64,000 nucleotides of DNA, from positions 1,151,315-1,215,314 of the forward strand of contig NZ_JBCNJT010000001.1 in the NCBI RefSeq assembly GCF_039596395.1, given 5' to 3'. The stretch comes from Fluviicola sp. GTDB taxonomy: Bacteria > Bacteroidota > Bacteroidia > Flavobacteriales_D > Crocinitomicaceae. The translations under genes were made by a program, and so were the position numbers. This document shows, piece after piece, positions 52,902 through 60,899 of this stretch. Under the pieces are notes generated by a model that searched no databases, had not been told where the DNA came from, and saw only the letters and a list, made by a program, of their open reading frames with translations. Each line of letters starts with the position of its first letter. Position 1 is the first letter of the stretch.

Positions 52902-53435
52902 ATGAAGACGTCAACGGAAGATTTCTACAGCGAACTGGGATCCGGTCTTCCGGCAAGTACCGAAGCTCAGCGTCAAAGCTGGGCGCTAACAATTGTTGAC
53001 CGCGATATTGATCTGGAAGAACTTTCCGGGTTGCTGCAAGCCGAAAAGAAAGTGGCAACACGTTTTCTATGGATGTTGAGTGGAATTGGAATCATCAGCC
53101 CGGAAAAGTTACACCGGTCACTTCCGTTCTTGCTGGAAAAAATGTCAGAAATCAATCCGGCTTACCTCACCGCTTTTGCGAATTACTGGCTCATTGCCGG
53201 TATTCCCGTTGAAAACGAAGGAAAAGCAATCGATTTGTCGTTTGAATGGCTGTTGTCGGCAGAAACAAATGTTACGATCAAATCACGGGCAGCTTTCGTG
53301 CTGTTCAAATTGTGCAAAAAGTATCCTGAAATCAAAAACGAATTGAGGCTTTGCCTGCTGGATCAAAAGGATAAGTACAGCAAAGATTTCCGGAAAAGGG
53401 CCGATAAGATCTTACAGCAATTGGATCAGGAGTGA
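52902..53435 (+). CDS. Hypothetical HEAT-like helical protein
   Basis: This 177-residue soluble protein is almost all alpha-helix, with repeats of about 35 residues ('DIDLEELSGLLQAEKKVATRFLWMLSGIG', 'PEKLHRSLPFLLEKMSEINPAYLTAFANYW', 'VTIKSRAAFVLFKLCKKYPEIKNELRLCL'). The pattern is like HEAT or adenosine-specific DNA-repair repeats, suggesting protein interaction. It sits just before the map promoter. Function unknown. Confidence 0.62.
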   Translation: MKTSTEDFYSELGSGLPASTEAQRQSWALTIVDRDIDLEELSGLLQAEKKVATRFLWMLSGIGIISPEKLHRSLPFLLEKMSEINPAYLTAFANYWLIAGIPVENEGKAIDLSFEWLLSAETNVTIKSRAAFVLFKLCKKYPEIKNELRLCLLDQKDKYSKDFRKRADKILQQLDQE

Positions 53436-53452
53436 ATCACAGGAATTAACCT

Positions 53453-53460
53453 ACCTTTGC
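53453..53460 (+). promoter_or_regulatory. -7 promoter element (TACCTTTG) of the methionine aminopeptidase gene
   Basis: This exact TAnnTTTG match is followed by a 57-base leader containing three GCATACA direct repeats (53460, 53472, 53495). No -33 TTG at proper spacing. Confidence 0.5.
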
Positions 53461-53517
53461 ATACAAAACAGCATACACCGTTTTGATAAAAACGCATACA
53501 CATTAAAAAAGAACAAC

Positions 53518-54282
53518 ATGTCAATCACACGAGAAGAAGAATTAACCGGTATGCAGCAGGCCAGCGAAGCAGTTGCGGTCACTTTGCGGGAAATGAGCAA
53601 ATATGCCAAACCGGGAATCAGCACCAAAGAACTGGACGAATATGGAGCACAGATCCTGGCCGGTTTCGGTGCGAAGTCAGCGCCGTATTTAACTTACGGA
53701 TTTCCGGGGTTTACGTGCATCAGCGTCAATAAGGAGTTTTGTCACGGCATTCCATCCGCTAAACGCATCCTGCAGGAAGGCGATTTGATCAACATAGATG
53801 TTTCGGCAGAACTGAACGGGTTTTGGTCGGATAACGGGAACTCATTCGTTATCGGCGAAGACATTCACGGACACCAGAAATTGATCGATGCTTCCAAAGA
53901 TATTCTGCATAAAGCAATCCACGCCATTCGGGGCGGAGTAAAAATTGCAGACATCGGATTTTTGATGGAAACCGAAGCCAAAAAGCAAGGCTACAAGGTC
54001 ATTAAGAACCTGGGCGGACACGGAATCGGCAGAAGTCTGCATGAGCAACCCGACGAATTACTGAACTATAAAAATCGCCTGGACCACCGACGCTTTAAGA
54101 AGAATTCTGTCGTAGCCATCGAAACCTTTATTTCAACGACTTCCACATACGCAGATACACTCAACGACGGCTGGACCATGGTCGGCAACAAAGGCGGTTT
54201 CATGGCTCAGCATGAACACACCATCGTCATCACCGACGGAAAACCGATGATCCTGACCGAAATGAATGGTCTTTGGAATTAG
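53518..54282 (+). CDS. map: Type I methionine aminopeptidase
   Basis: This 254-residue protein carries the five metal ligands of the family: Asp94 and Asp105 ('INIDVSAELNGFWSDNGNSF'), His168 (GGHGIG), Glu202 (VAIETFI) and Glu233 (QHEHT). His76 in FCHGIP is the conserved substrate-contacting residue. The enzyme removes the initiator methionine from new proteins in the cytoplasm. The essential copy in Bacteroidota usually lies in the ribosomal-protein operon near secY, so this isolated gene is probably a second, diverged paralogue. 'NGFWSDNGNSF' in place of the usual 'GDTSRMF' supports that. Confidence 0.9.
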   Translation: MSITREEELTGMQQASEAVAVTLREMSKYAKPGISTKELDEYGAQILAGFGAKSAPYLTYGFPGFTCISVNKEFCHGIPSAKRILQEGDLINIDVSAELNGFWSDNGNSFVIGEDIHGHQKLIDASKDILHKAIHAIRGGVKIADIGFLMETEAKKQGYKVIKNLGGHGIGRSLHEQPDELLNYKNRLDHRRFKKNSVVAIETFISTTSTYADTLNDGWTMVGNKGGFMAQHEHTIVITDGKPMILTEMNGLWN

Positions 54283-54303
54283 AAGTGATGAACGATTCGG
54301 ACA

Positions 54304-54759
54304 ATGAGTATGAATGAAGTTGAAATTATCCCCTACAGGTATAAATACCGGGAGCAGCTGTTGAACGTATGGGAAAAGTCTGTGCTGGCTACCCATCATT
54401 TTTTAAGTCCTGCGGATTTTGAAGCAATTAAGTTACTGGTGAAGACAATAGACTTTAATGAGTTAAACGTATTCTGTCTTTTAAGAGAAGAAGAGGTGCT
54501 TGGTTTTATCGGAATTTCCGGTCGCAAAATAGAAATGCTCTTCATCTCACCTGAATATTTTGGTCAGGGACTTGGATGGAAGCTGATGAATTTTGCAATC
54601 AAAGAGCAAAAAGCAGACAAGGTAGATGTGAATGAGCAAAATAGTCAGGCAGTCGCATTCTATCAAAAATGTGGTTTTGAAGTAGTTGAGCGGACAGAAA
54701 AAGACGATCAGGGAATGAATTATCCTATTTTAAGAATGAAACTCCGGGAAAGCTTATAA
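54304..54759 (+). CDS. GNAT-family N-acetyltransferase
   Basis: This 151-residue protein reads 'EIIPYRYKYREQLLNVWEKSVLATHHFLSPADF' at the start and has the CoA motif 'MLFISPEYFGQGLGWKLMNFAIKEQ' near residue 80, followed by 'VDVNEQNSQAVAFYQKCGFEVVER'. Such small acetyltransferases are typical of resistance or peptide acetylation; substrate unknown. Met3 (54310) is an alternative start. It lies 21 bases after map on the same strand. Confidence 0.87.
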   Translation: MSMNEVEIIPYRYKYREQLLNVWEKSVLATHHFLSPADFEAIKLLVKTIDFNELNVFCLLREEEVLGFIGISGRKIEMLFISPEYFGQGLGWKLMNFAIKEQKADKVDVNEQNSQAVAFYQKCGFEVVERTEKDDQGMNYPILRMKLRESL

Positions 54760-54890
54760 AGCCTGACTTTGCAGTTTGCCTTTACTTTTACCATTTTAGT
54801 TAATTCAGTTACAACACCCGTTGAAACGGTTACATCCGCCGAAAGGATTCGTCCCAACTTTGCAGTGTACAAATCTTTAAACATAAAATC

Positions 54891-55727
54891 ATGGACACAA
54901 ACAAAGTATGGCTCGTAACAGGAGCATCCAAAGGATTGGGATTAGCACTTGTAAAACAATTGATCGCACAGGGATACCGCGTAGCAGGAACTTCCCGTTC
55001 GTTGGGAAGCCTGGAAAAAGTGATCGAAAAATCAGATCGTTTCCTTCCGCTTGAAATGGATATTCTCAACGAAACCGATGTACGCAAAGGCGTTGAAGCC
55101 ACTGTAAAGGCATTCGGGAAAATCGACGTATTGGTAAACAACGCCGGTTACGGACAATTGGGGACATTGGAAGAACTTTCAGACAAAGAAGCACGGGAGA
55201 ATTTCGACGCGAATGTGTTCGGTTCTTTGAACGTAATCCGCCAGGTAATGCCATTGATGCGCACTCAGAAATCAGGTCACATCATGAACGTTGCTTCGAT
55301 CGGAGGATTATTGGGAGCTTTCCCGGGCTGGGGAGTGTATTGTGCTACGAAATTCGCGGTAGCCGGATTCACAGAAGCGCTGGCAGCCGAAGTAAGCGAA
55401 TTCGGAATCGCTGCAACCGTGGTTTACCCGGGTTACTTCAGAACCAACTTCCTGGAATCAGGGTCATTGAACTTGCCTCAGAATTCCATTCAGGAATACA
55501 CCACAGCACGCGCCCTGGAAGTGAAACACAAAGAAGAAATTGCCGGAAACCAACCAGGCAACCCGGAATTGGCCGCAGAAGCATTCATTGCTTTGGGAAA
55601 TATGCAAAATCCACCGGTTCATTTCGTCATGGGTTCCGATGCATTCGGATTGGCAGAGGCTAAGATAAATATGCTGAGAACAGATATGGCAACTCATGAA
55701 GCCTTGAGTAAGTCGACTGATTATTAA
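54891..55727 (+). CDS. Short-chain dehydrogenase/reductase (SDR), second SDR-AraC pair
   Basis: This 278-residue SDR starts MDTNKVWLVTGASKGLGLALVK with cofactor motif TGASKGLG. Further on are NNAGYG near residue 83, 'MNVASIGGLLGAFPG' with the catalytic Ser near 135, and YCATKFAVAGF with Tyr-x3-Lys near residue 150. 'VVYPGYFRTNF' follows. It is related to the SDR at 61896 (both share the 'NNAGY', 'YC..K.A', 'NPPVHF/NPPLRF' run). A CCGTT-GA-AACGG palindrome at 54818 and a near-consensus -7 box CAACTTTG lie upstream. The paralogous AraC gene follows 198 bases downstream. Confidence 0.93.
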   Translation: MDTNKVWLVTGASKGLGLALVKQLIAQGYRVAGTSRSLGSLEKVIEKSDRFLPLEMDILNETDVRKGVEATVKAFGKIDVLVNNAGYGQLGTLEELSDKEARENFDANVFGSLNVIRQVMPLMRTQKSGHIMNVASIGGLLGAFPGWGVYCATKFAVAGFTEALAAEVSEFGIAATVVYPGYFRTNFLESGSLNLPQNSIQEYTTARALEVKHKEEIAGNQPGNPELAAEAFIALGNMQNPPVHFVMGSDAFGLAEAKINMLRTDMATHEALSKSTDY

Positions 55728-55804
55728 TAAGCGGAAATGTCAAAGATCATACAATCTCTGATACTTCTCTTCAAAAATACGGATAGATATCTGTCTATTT
55801 GACC

Positions 55805-55859
55805 AGTGTGGGTAAGGGTTTGAGTTATAAAGTTTACCTGAAACACTACCCACACTTTT
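55805..55859 (+). terminator. Hairpin between the second SDR and its AraC gene
   Basis: AGTGTGGGTA (55805-55814) pairs perfectly with TACCCACACT (55847-55856) and is followed by TTTT. The loop of 32 bases is long for an intrinsic terminator, so it could be a terminator or a regulatory hairpin. Confidence 0.55.
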
Positions 55860-55882
55860 AATCAACCTATATTGTTATGGGA

Positions 55883-55913
55883 TTGACAAATTATTTTATT
55901 CGTCCTATCTTTA
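55883..55913 (+). promoter_or_regulatory. Probable promoter of AraC paralogue 2 (TTG - 20 bp - TATCTTTA)
   Basis: TTG at 55883-55885 and TATCTTTA at 55906-55913 (one mismatch to TAnnTTTG) with a 20-base spacer; the ATG follows 12 bases later. This indicates that the AraC gene is transcribed on its own. Confidence 0.45.
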
Positions 55914-55925
55914 TTCTTAGAACTT

Positions 55926-56840
55926 ATGAAAAACAAACAAGTCCTCGTATTGAATTCCATTAGTGAGTTCCACGAAATTGCCGGATTACCAGCGCCCGAG
56001 CACCCGCTGGTGAGTGTGATCGATTATGGGTTGGTGGATTATCAAACAGATGAAAAAGACATCAGCTGGTTGCAGCATTTCTACTGTATCGGTTTGAAAC
56101 ACGATATGAACGGCAGGTTCCGATACGGACATCAGCAATACGATTTTAACGGTGGTATCGTTTCAATGGTTTCTCCCGGACAAGTGGTGCAGATTACCGT
56201 TGATAAAAGCCTTCCCAAACCAAGCGGAATTATTCTTTGCCTGCACCCGGATTTCCTTTGGAACAACCCGATGGCTAAGAAAATCAAGCAATACGATTTC
56301 TTCGGTTATTCCGTGAATGAAGCCCTGTTCGTTTCTGAAAAGGAAGAAGAAGTGGTGGTAGACATTCTTCAAAAAATGAAGACCGAATACCACAGCAACA
56401 TTGACGCGTTCACCCAGGGAATCATCATCGCGCATCTGGAAGTATTGTTGAATTACTTCGACCGCTTTTACCAGCGCCAGTTTATTACCCGCCAGAAAAC
56501 CAACCATCAAATCCTGGAAAAACTCGAAGATCTGCTGGAAACCTGGTTCAGGTCCGGGAACCTGATCGAAAAAGGATTGCCCCAGGCACAGGATATCGCG
56601 TCGGAATTGAATATTTCACCCAATTACCTGGGAAGTTTATTGAAATCCCTGACAGGTCAGACCACTCAGCAGCACATCCACGGAAAACTCATCGAAGCGG
56701 CCAAGGAAAAATTAAGCACTACACAGCTTTCAGTCAGTGAAATAGCTTTCGAACTGGGATTTGAACATTCTCAATCCTTCAACCGGTTATTTAAATCCAA
56801 AACAGGCATCACACCATTGGAATACCGTTCGTGGAATTAA
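55926..56840 (+). CDS. AraC-family regulator, SDR-linked paralogue 2
   Basis: This 304-residue protein has the same architecture as those at 43552 and 63159. The N-terminal sensor shows 'AGLPAPEHPLVSVIDY', 'YGHQQYDFNGGIVSMVSPGQ' and 'HPDFLWNNPMAKKIKQYDFF'. The C-terminal HTH region shows 'AQDIASELNISPNYLGSLLKSLTGQTTQQHI' and 'LSVSEIAFELGFEHSQSFNRLFKSKTG'. The sensor is less similar to the other two than the HTH part, suggesting different ligands. It probably regulates the SDR gene upstream. Confidence 0.92.
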   Translation: MKNKQVLVLNSISEFHEIAGLPAPEHPLVSVIDYGLVDYQTDEKDISWLQHFYCIGLKHDMNGRFRYGHQQYDFNGGIVSMVSPGQVVQITVDKSLPKPSGIILCLHPDFLWNNPMAKKIKQYDFFGYSVNEALFVSEKEEEVVVDILQKMKTEYHSNIDAFTQGIIIAHLEVLLNYFDRFYQRQFITRQKTNHQILEKLEDLLETWFRSGNLIEKGLPQAQDIASELNISPNYLGSLLKSLTGQTTQQHIHGKLIEAAKEKLSTTQLSVSEIAFELGFEHSQSFNRLFKSKTGITPLEYRSWN

Positions 56841-57223
56841 GGATGTGATTAAAGATTACGTTTTCTTAAACGAATTTCTTTCCCAAATCGAATATTGCGA
56901 ACAATCCCAATTACACGACGGGAAAATTGAGATTATTTATTTCAATCAGTACCCGTCCATAAATTGATTTTTTGAAAATAAAAGTCTTTTATTTCGGTTG
57001 CTTATGCCGGAAAGTGCTAAATCACAGCGTTTGTAAAACAGATGTGATTTGCATTTCGGATCCTGATCCCTTCTTTTCGTGCATAAGCCCGAAAGAGAAG
57101 ACTGCTTGAAAGCCGTAATTGGGATAAAGGGCATTTTTGCTTACTTTTTTTGCCCTGGAAAAAAGTAAGAACAGTAATAGTGTGGAGTGACCGGGTTTAA
57201 AGCAAGAGACTACTAAATGTAAA
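56841..57223. other. Gene-poor interval between AraC paralogue 2 and the second HxlR gene
   Basis: This stretch holds no convincing gene; two weak open frames enter it but read as non-coding. It contains two hairpins: AAATCACA/TGTGATTT (57019-57050), and a perfect 11-bp palindrome annotated separately at 57140. It is the convergent zone between a plus-strand and a minus-strand gene. Confidence 0.6.
57140..57169. repeat. CTTACTTTTTT palindrome (likely dispersed repeat and bidirectional terminator)
   Basis: CTTACTTTTTT (57140-57150) pairs perfectly with AAAAAAGTAAG (57159-57169) around the eight-base loop TGCCCTGG. Similar 'TTACTTTTT...AAAAAGTAA' palindromes are, to my knowledge, common between genes in Bacteroidota. 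It sits between convergent genes. Confidence 0.6.
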
Positions 57224-57535
57224 TCATCCCAAACTCTCCAATTGTTCAAATACCGGTAGCAGTGATCTTCCGGTTTCGGTGAGATTGTACTCAATATGCA
57301 AGGGCTTTTCCCGGATGACAACTTTCTGAAGCAAACCTACTTCTTCCAGTTCCTTTAGTGCCACAGCCAAAGATTGTTTATTCGATCCGCTGATCTGCCG
57401 CAATAAACCGCTGAAACGCAAAGGACCGTCAAATGCCAGGCGGAAAATCTCCGGCTTCCATTTTCCCGAAAGCATTTTTAAAAGTGCCTGCGCCGGACAG
57501 GTTTCATTCGTTACTGCATTTTTTTTCATAGTCAT
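57224..57535 (-). CDS. HxlR-family transcriptional regulator
   Basis: This 103-residue winged-helix protein has the conserved 'CPAQALLKMLSGKWKPEIFRL' region (Cys13), 'LRFSGLLRQISGSNKQSLAVALKELEEVGLL' as the recognition part and 'PLHIEYNLTETGRSLLPV'. The N-terminal Cys is the redox-sensing residue in many relatives. Met3 (57529) is an alternative start. It is divergent from the DsbA-like lipoprotein gene; a perfect 16-bp palindrome lies over its promoter. A thiol-based switch controlling a thiol oxidoreductase is an attractive inference. Confidence 0.9.
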   Translation of the reverse strand: MTMKKNAVTNETCPAQALLKMLSGKWKPEIFRLAFDGPLRFSGLLRQISGSNKQSLAVALKELEEVGLLQKVVIREKPLHIEYNLTETGRSLLPVFEQLESLG

Positions 57536-57573
57536 AAAAAACTGACTTATTGTGAGGTGATTTTATTATGCTG

Positions 57574-57589
57574 ACCTTTGTACAAAGGT
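57574..57589. promoter_or_regulatory. Perfect 16-bp palindrome (ACCTTTGTACAAAGGT), likely HxlR operator
   Basis: The palindrome overlaps the minus-strand -7 box TACCTTTG (57590 down to 57583). A TTG (plus-strand 57608-57610) sits 17 bases upstream of that box, giving a full consensus promoter for the regulator gene. In the plus direction GACCTTTG forms a near-consensus -7 box for the DsbA-like gene. A bound regulator would block both. Confidence 0.75.
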
Positions 57590-57619
57590 AAAATAAATTG
57601 CACCGGACAACAGACATTC

Positions 57620-58612
57620 ATGAAATTGACGCATCACATTTTACTCGCAGTACTCACATTTTGTACTGCCAATTGTAACTCACAAAACAACAGGAAAATG
57701 CAGGAACAAAACAATCCGTTATTGTGCGATATCGAAAGCGGTATGTGCGAAATGCCCGGAAACGAAACCGATTCGTTGGGGGCCAATCAGTTTAAATCGA
57801 TCGTAAAACCCATCAAAGTAATCTACTACACCGATCCGATCTGTTCTTCCTGCTGGGGAATAGAACCGCAATTGCGCAAACTGAAACTGGAATACGGGAA
57901 CAGCATTGAAATCGAATACCGGATGGGCGGCCTGCTTCCCGATTGGAGCTACAACAGCGGCGGTATCAGTAAACCATCCGATGTGGCGCATCACTGGGAC
58001 GAAGTAAGCGCTTATTACGACATGCCGATCGACGGCGACCTATGGCTGGAAGATCCGCTGGCGTCTTCTTACCCGCCTTCCATTGCTTTCAAAGCCGCAC
58101 AAATGCAGGATAAGGAGAAAGCCATTGTGTTCCTGCGTGAGATCCGCGAATTGGTTTTCCTGCAGAAAAAGAACATCACCAAATGGGAATACCTGGAAGC
58201 AGCAGCAAAAAAAGCTGGACTGGATATCGGGCAATTCAAAGCGGATTACGAAGGGAAAGCCAAAGAACTGTTCAACGAAGACCTGAAGCTGGGAAGAGAA
58301 TTGGGTGTGAGAGGATTTCCAACCCTGTTCTTTACCGGTACATCGGGAAAAACGGAAAAAGTATACGGTTCAAAACCTTATGAAGCCTACGAAAATGCTG
58401 TTTTAGCCCTGGAACCAAAAGCTGAAAAGAAAAATTACTCCAAAGACTTCACAGCAATTTTTGATAAATATCCTTCCCTAACAGCCAGGGAATTCTCCGA
58501 ATTAACGGGTACTCCAAGAAACGAAACGGAGAAAGTACTGAACGAATGGGTTGCCAAAGGCGAATTGAAAAAAGTAACGACTAAGAATGGTTCGATCTGG
58601 ATGAAGAAATAA
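57620..58612 (+). CDS. DsbA/FrnE-like thiol oxidoreductase lipoprotein with C-terminal helical extension
   Basis: This 330-residue protein starts MKLTHHILLAVLTFCTANC, a lipoprotein-like signal with lipid Cys15 or Cys19. A TTG at 57578 is in frame but falls in the operator. A Cys pair follows (LLCDIESGMCEMP), then the thioredoxin-fold redox motif 'TDPICSSCWGIEPQLRKL' with Cys75 and Cys78, and the DsbA-like helical insertion (about 110-255) ending in 'GVRGFPTLFF' with cis-Pro. The last 50 residues ('SLTAREFSELTGTPRNETEKVLNEWVAKGELKKV') look like a small winged-helix domain. It probably oxidises or isomerises disulfides in the periplasm. Regulation by the divergent HxlR gene is likely. Confidence 0.87.
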   Translation: MKLTHHILLAVLTFCTANCNSQNNRKMQEQNNPLLCDIESGMCEMPGNETDSLGANQFKSIVKPIKVIYYTDPICSSCWGIEPQLRKLKLEYGNSIEIEYRMGGLLPDWSYNSGGISKPSDVAHHWDEVSAYYDMPIDGDLWLEDPLASSYPPSIAFKAAQMQDKEKAIVFLREIRELVFLQKKNITKWEYLEAAAKKAGLDIGQFKADYEGKAKELFNEDLKLGRELGVRGFPTLFFTGTSGKTEKVYGSKPYEAYENAVLALEPKAEKKNYSKDFTAIFDKYPSLTAREFSELTGTPRNETEKVLNEWVAKGELKKVTTKNGSIWMKK

Positions 58613-58687
58613 ATCATTGAGCACAACCACCCTGATAATTGGAAAAAAGGAAAAGGAAAGAAATTGTCATTTTTCAATTTTCAATCA

Positions 58688-58730
58688 AAAAAAGCGATTT
58701 GTCCTGCCTAAGAGGACGGGTCGCTTTTTT
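58688..58730 (+). terminator. Rho-independent terminator after the DsbA-like gene
   Basis: AAAAAAGCGA pairs with TCGCTTTTTT, with an inner GTCCT/AGGAC stem and a short loop. Strong T-run on both strands. Confidence 0.88.
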
Positions 58731-58774
58731 GTTGGAATATATTGTAATTTAGATAACAGAATAATTCCATCGAA

Positions 58775-59134
58775 ATGAACAATTCCTACGAAGAAGTAAT
58801 TAAAAAGGCCTATGCTGCTTTTAACGAACGAAACATCGACAATGCCTTATCAACCATGCAATCAGATGTTCAATGGTCGAAAGCCTGGGAAGGCGGATAT
58901 ATCAGCGGACACGACGAAATTAAACAATACTGGACAAGACAATGGACCGAAATCAATCCGAAAGTAGAGCCCGTTGGTTTTACGGAAAGAGAGAACGGAA
59001 GCCTGGAAGTGAGAGTGCATCAATTGGTAAAAGACCTGGATGGCGGATTGCTGTTTGATGGAACGGTTAAACACATTTACACATTCCGGGAAGGACAGAT
59101 CCAAACGATGGACATCGAACTCGTTGAAAATTGA
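58775..59134 (+). CDS. SnoaL-like NTF2-fold protein
   Basis: This 119-residue protein shows the NTF2-like pattern 'KKAYAAFNERNIDNALSTMQSDVQW' at the start, 'GHDEIKQYWTRQW' near residue 45, and 'GTVKHIYTFREGQIQTMDI' at the end. These small barrel proteins bind or isomerise hydrophobic compounds; ligand unknown. The next gene begins 11 bases after its stop. A terminator precedes it. Confidence 0.87.
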   Translation: MNNSYEEVIKKAYAAFNERNIDNALSTMQSDVQWSKAWEGGYISGHDEIKQYWTRQWTEINPKVEPVGFTERENGSLEVRVHQLVKDLDGGLLFDGTVKHIYTFREGQIQTMDIELVEN

Positions 59135-59145
59135 TTGAAGGAACC

Positions 59146-59556
59146 ATGAATATCTACCTGTTTGGAAACGGAAACATTTCGTTTGAAGAGTTTAAGTTCC
59201 ACTACGAAGCAGTCATCAATCGTTACCTGGATGATCAGAGCGTTAGGTTCTCACTCTGCGATTTCCGGGGAACAGACACCCTGGCTATGGAGCTGCTGAA
59301 ATGTACGTCATCCAATGTTTCGGTGTATCACATCGCTGATAAACCACGCTACTTGCCGGATAAATTCAAAACGAAAGTCGGAAGCTGGAAAATAATAGGA
59401 GGTTTTGAAAACGACGCCCAGCGCGATATGGAAGTAATCAGCCAATGTACGCACTTCATAGCCATCGATTTTAATTCGGATGAAAAACGAACCAGTGGAA
59501 CACAGAAGAACATAGAACTGTGCGAAAAACTTGGAAAAATAAGACTGACTCCATGA
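59146..59556 (+). CDS. Possible SLOG-like Rossmann-fold nucleotide-binding protein
   Basis: This 136-residue soluble protein starts MNIYLFGNGNISFEEF; an in-frame TTG at 59131 overlaps the upstream stop. The pattern 'LCDFRGTDTLAMELL' near residue 40, 'NDAQRDMEVISQCTHFIAIDFNSDEKRTSGTQKNIELCEKLGK' further on (an 'x-x-SGT-x2-N-I' loop) and the alternating strand/helix order resemble the SLOG superfamily. Those members bind nucleotide-like ligands and often act in conflict systems. Here the resemblance is by eye only. The next frame starts at its stop (ATGA). Confidence 0.6.
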   Translation: MNIYLFGNGNISFEEFKFHYEAVINRYLDDQSVRFSLCDFRGTDTLAMELLKCTSSNVSVYHIADKPRYLPDKFKTKVGSWKIIGGFENDAQRDMEVISQCTHFIAIDFNSDEKRTSGTQKNIELCEKLGKIRLTP

Positions 59557-59621
59557 ATATAGATATTGAACATACAATATTGAACAAGATCCGGAGAATC
59601 ACAATTGGAACGATCGAAGTA

Positions 59622-60134
59622 ATGAAAAATCACATAGCCATTTTAATAATCGGGTTGTTTTTGATGAACCCTGTTTTTGCACAGGAACACAAAATGCCGG
59701 TACTTTCTCCGTATGAATTAGGAGCGAAAGGTGATGTTGCTCTTCCCTGGGAAATTAACGGAAATGAAGATGAGATACACGCCTGGAATTCCCATAAAAT
59801 GGATATAAAGGATCTCCCCGGAGATATTCCTTATCGCTCGGTAGCATTCTTTCAAAACGACCGTTTATTTTCATTGCACGTACTCTTTGGTGAAGCAGGT
59901 GATGGCTTATCTAAAGAAGATTATCAGTCCCTGAAGAATTTGTTCCACAAACTATGGAAATACCCGTCTTTAACCATGAAAGACCGGAGAGGAAAAGGAA
60001 ATACTGCGGAGGTTTGGGAAACGCCTGATTTTCGCATAGAATGGATCTATAAAAACCAGGATGGTCCGGGGCTGAATAAAATGGGGTGGCTGTTTATTTA
60101 TACAAGGGATCACTACATCGAGTCATACCAATAA
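59622..60134 (+). CDS. Exported hypothetical protein
   Basis: This 170-residue protein has a signal peptide (MKNHIAILIIGLFLMNPVFAQ). An earlier ATG at 59553 overlaps the upstream stop as ATGA and would add 23 residues; this start is possible, but the signal peptide favours 59622. The mature part is rich in Asp, Lys and Trp ('DVALPWEINGNEDEIHAWNSHKMDIKDLPGDIPYRSVAFF'). Function unknown. The next gene starts 9 bases downstream. Confidence 0.65.
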   Translation: MKNHIAILIIGLFLMNPVFAQEHKMPVLSPYELGAKGDVALPWEINGNEDEIHAWNSHKMDIKDLPGDIPYRSVAFFQNDRLFSLHVLFGEAGDGLSKEDYQSLKNLFHKLWKYPSLTMKDRRGKGNTAEVWETPDFRIEWIYKNQDGPGLNKMGWLFIYTRDHYIESYQ

Positions 60135-60143
60135 GAACGCGAA

Positions 60144-60869
60144 ATGAACAACCTGCTGGAAATAGTTAATCAGGCCACGTTTAGTCAACTGGTACTGCTC
60201 GCATTACTGGTGAATTTCGGTATTTACGGTTGTTCATTGAGTTTATATGCGTTATTGACCCGGTTCTCAACTTCCCGTCCCATGGGAGAGAAGCAGGCTG
60301 TTCTTCGATCAGACATTTTACTGAGCTTGTTAACCGTTCTTTGCAATACACTTGTTTTTATTTTGGGAGTATTGCTCTGGAAAGAAGGGTGGATTACCCT
60401 GAGTGAAAATCAGCAGGGATTCCGCGTTCTCCTCGAAGTTCTGATTCTGACACTGATCATGGATCTCCTGATGTATGTGTTTCACCGGAGCGTTCATCTT
60501 CTGCGTTATTTCCGGAAAGTTCATGAACGCCATCACGAGCATGAATCTACCAACCTGTTGAGTTTATTCGTGCTTCATCCCATAGAATCGATCGGTTTCG
60601 GGCTGATGATGTTGGGAGTCATTCTTTTAGTTCCTTTTTCCGCACCGGGTATTTCGCTCTATTTGATTCTCAATTCGCTGTGGGGAACAATCGGGCATCT
60701 CAATCATTCCGTTTTACCTGCTTCCTGGCTGAAATTGGCGAAAAGAAGCTACTTGTGCACATCCGAATTTCATTACCTGCATCACCAAAGTCCGGGTTAC
60801 AATTTCGGGTTTTACACTTCGGTATGGGACGTCCTCTTTAAAACCATACATCCTTCATCCAGGATTTAA
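60144..60869 (+). CDS. Sterol desaturase/fatty acid hydroxylase family membrane protein
   Basis: This 241-residue membrane enzyme has the histidine cluster of the family: 'DLLMYVFHRSVHLLRYFRKVHERHHEHE' (HxxxH and HxxHH) near residues 106-134, then 'GHLNHS' near 190 and 'FHYLHHQSPGYNFGFYTS' near 212, which bind two irons. Helices lie near 15-35, 55-75, 90-115 and 150-175. It hydroxylates or desaturates a lipid with oxygen; substrate unknown. It is probably co-transcribed with the exported hypothetical gene 9 bases upstream. Confidence 0.9.
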   Translation: MNNLLEIVNQATFSQLVLLALLVNFGIYGCSLSLYALLTRFSTSRPMGEKQAVLRSDILLSLLTVLCNTLVFILGVLLWKEGWITLSENQQGFRVLLEVLILTLIMDLLMYVFHRSVHLLRYFRKVHERHHEHESTNLLSLFVLHPIESIGFGLMMLGVILLVPFSAPGISLYLILNSLWGTIGHLNHSVLPASWLKLAKRSYLCTSEFHYLHHQSPGYNFGFYTSVWDVLFKTIHPSSRI

Positions 60870-60899
60870 ACCGCAAACATCGTGAAAATTACCCTCGCC

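Noticed and set aside
57022-57321. 99-codon minus-strand frame downstream of the HxlR gene
   Set aside because: It overlaps the HxlR gene in a different frame and covers the hairpin-rich convergent zone; no protein features.
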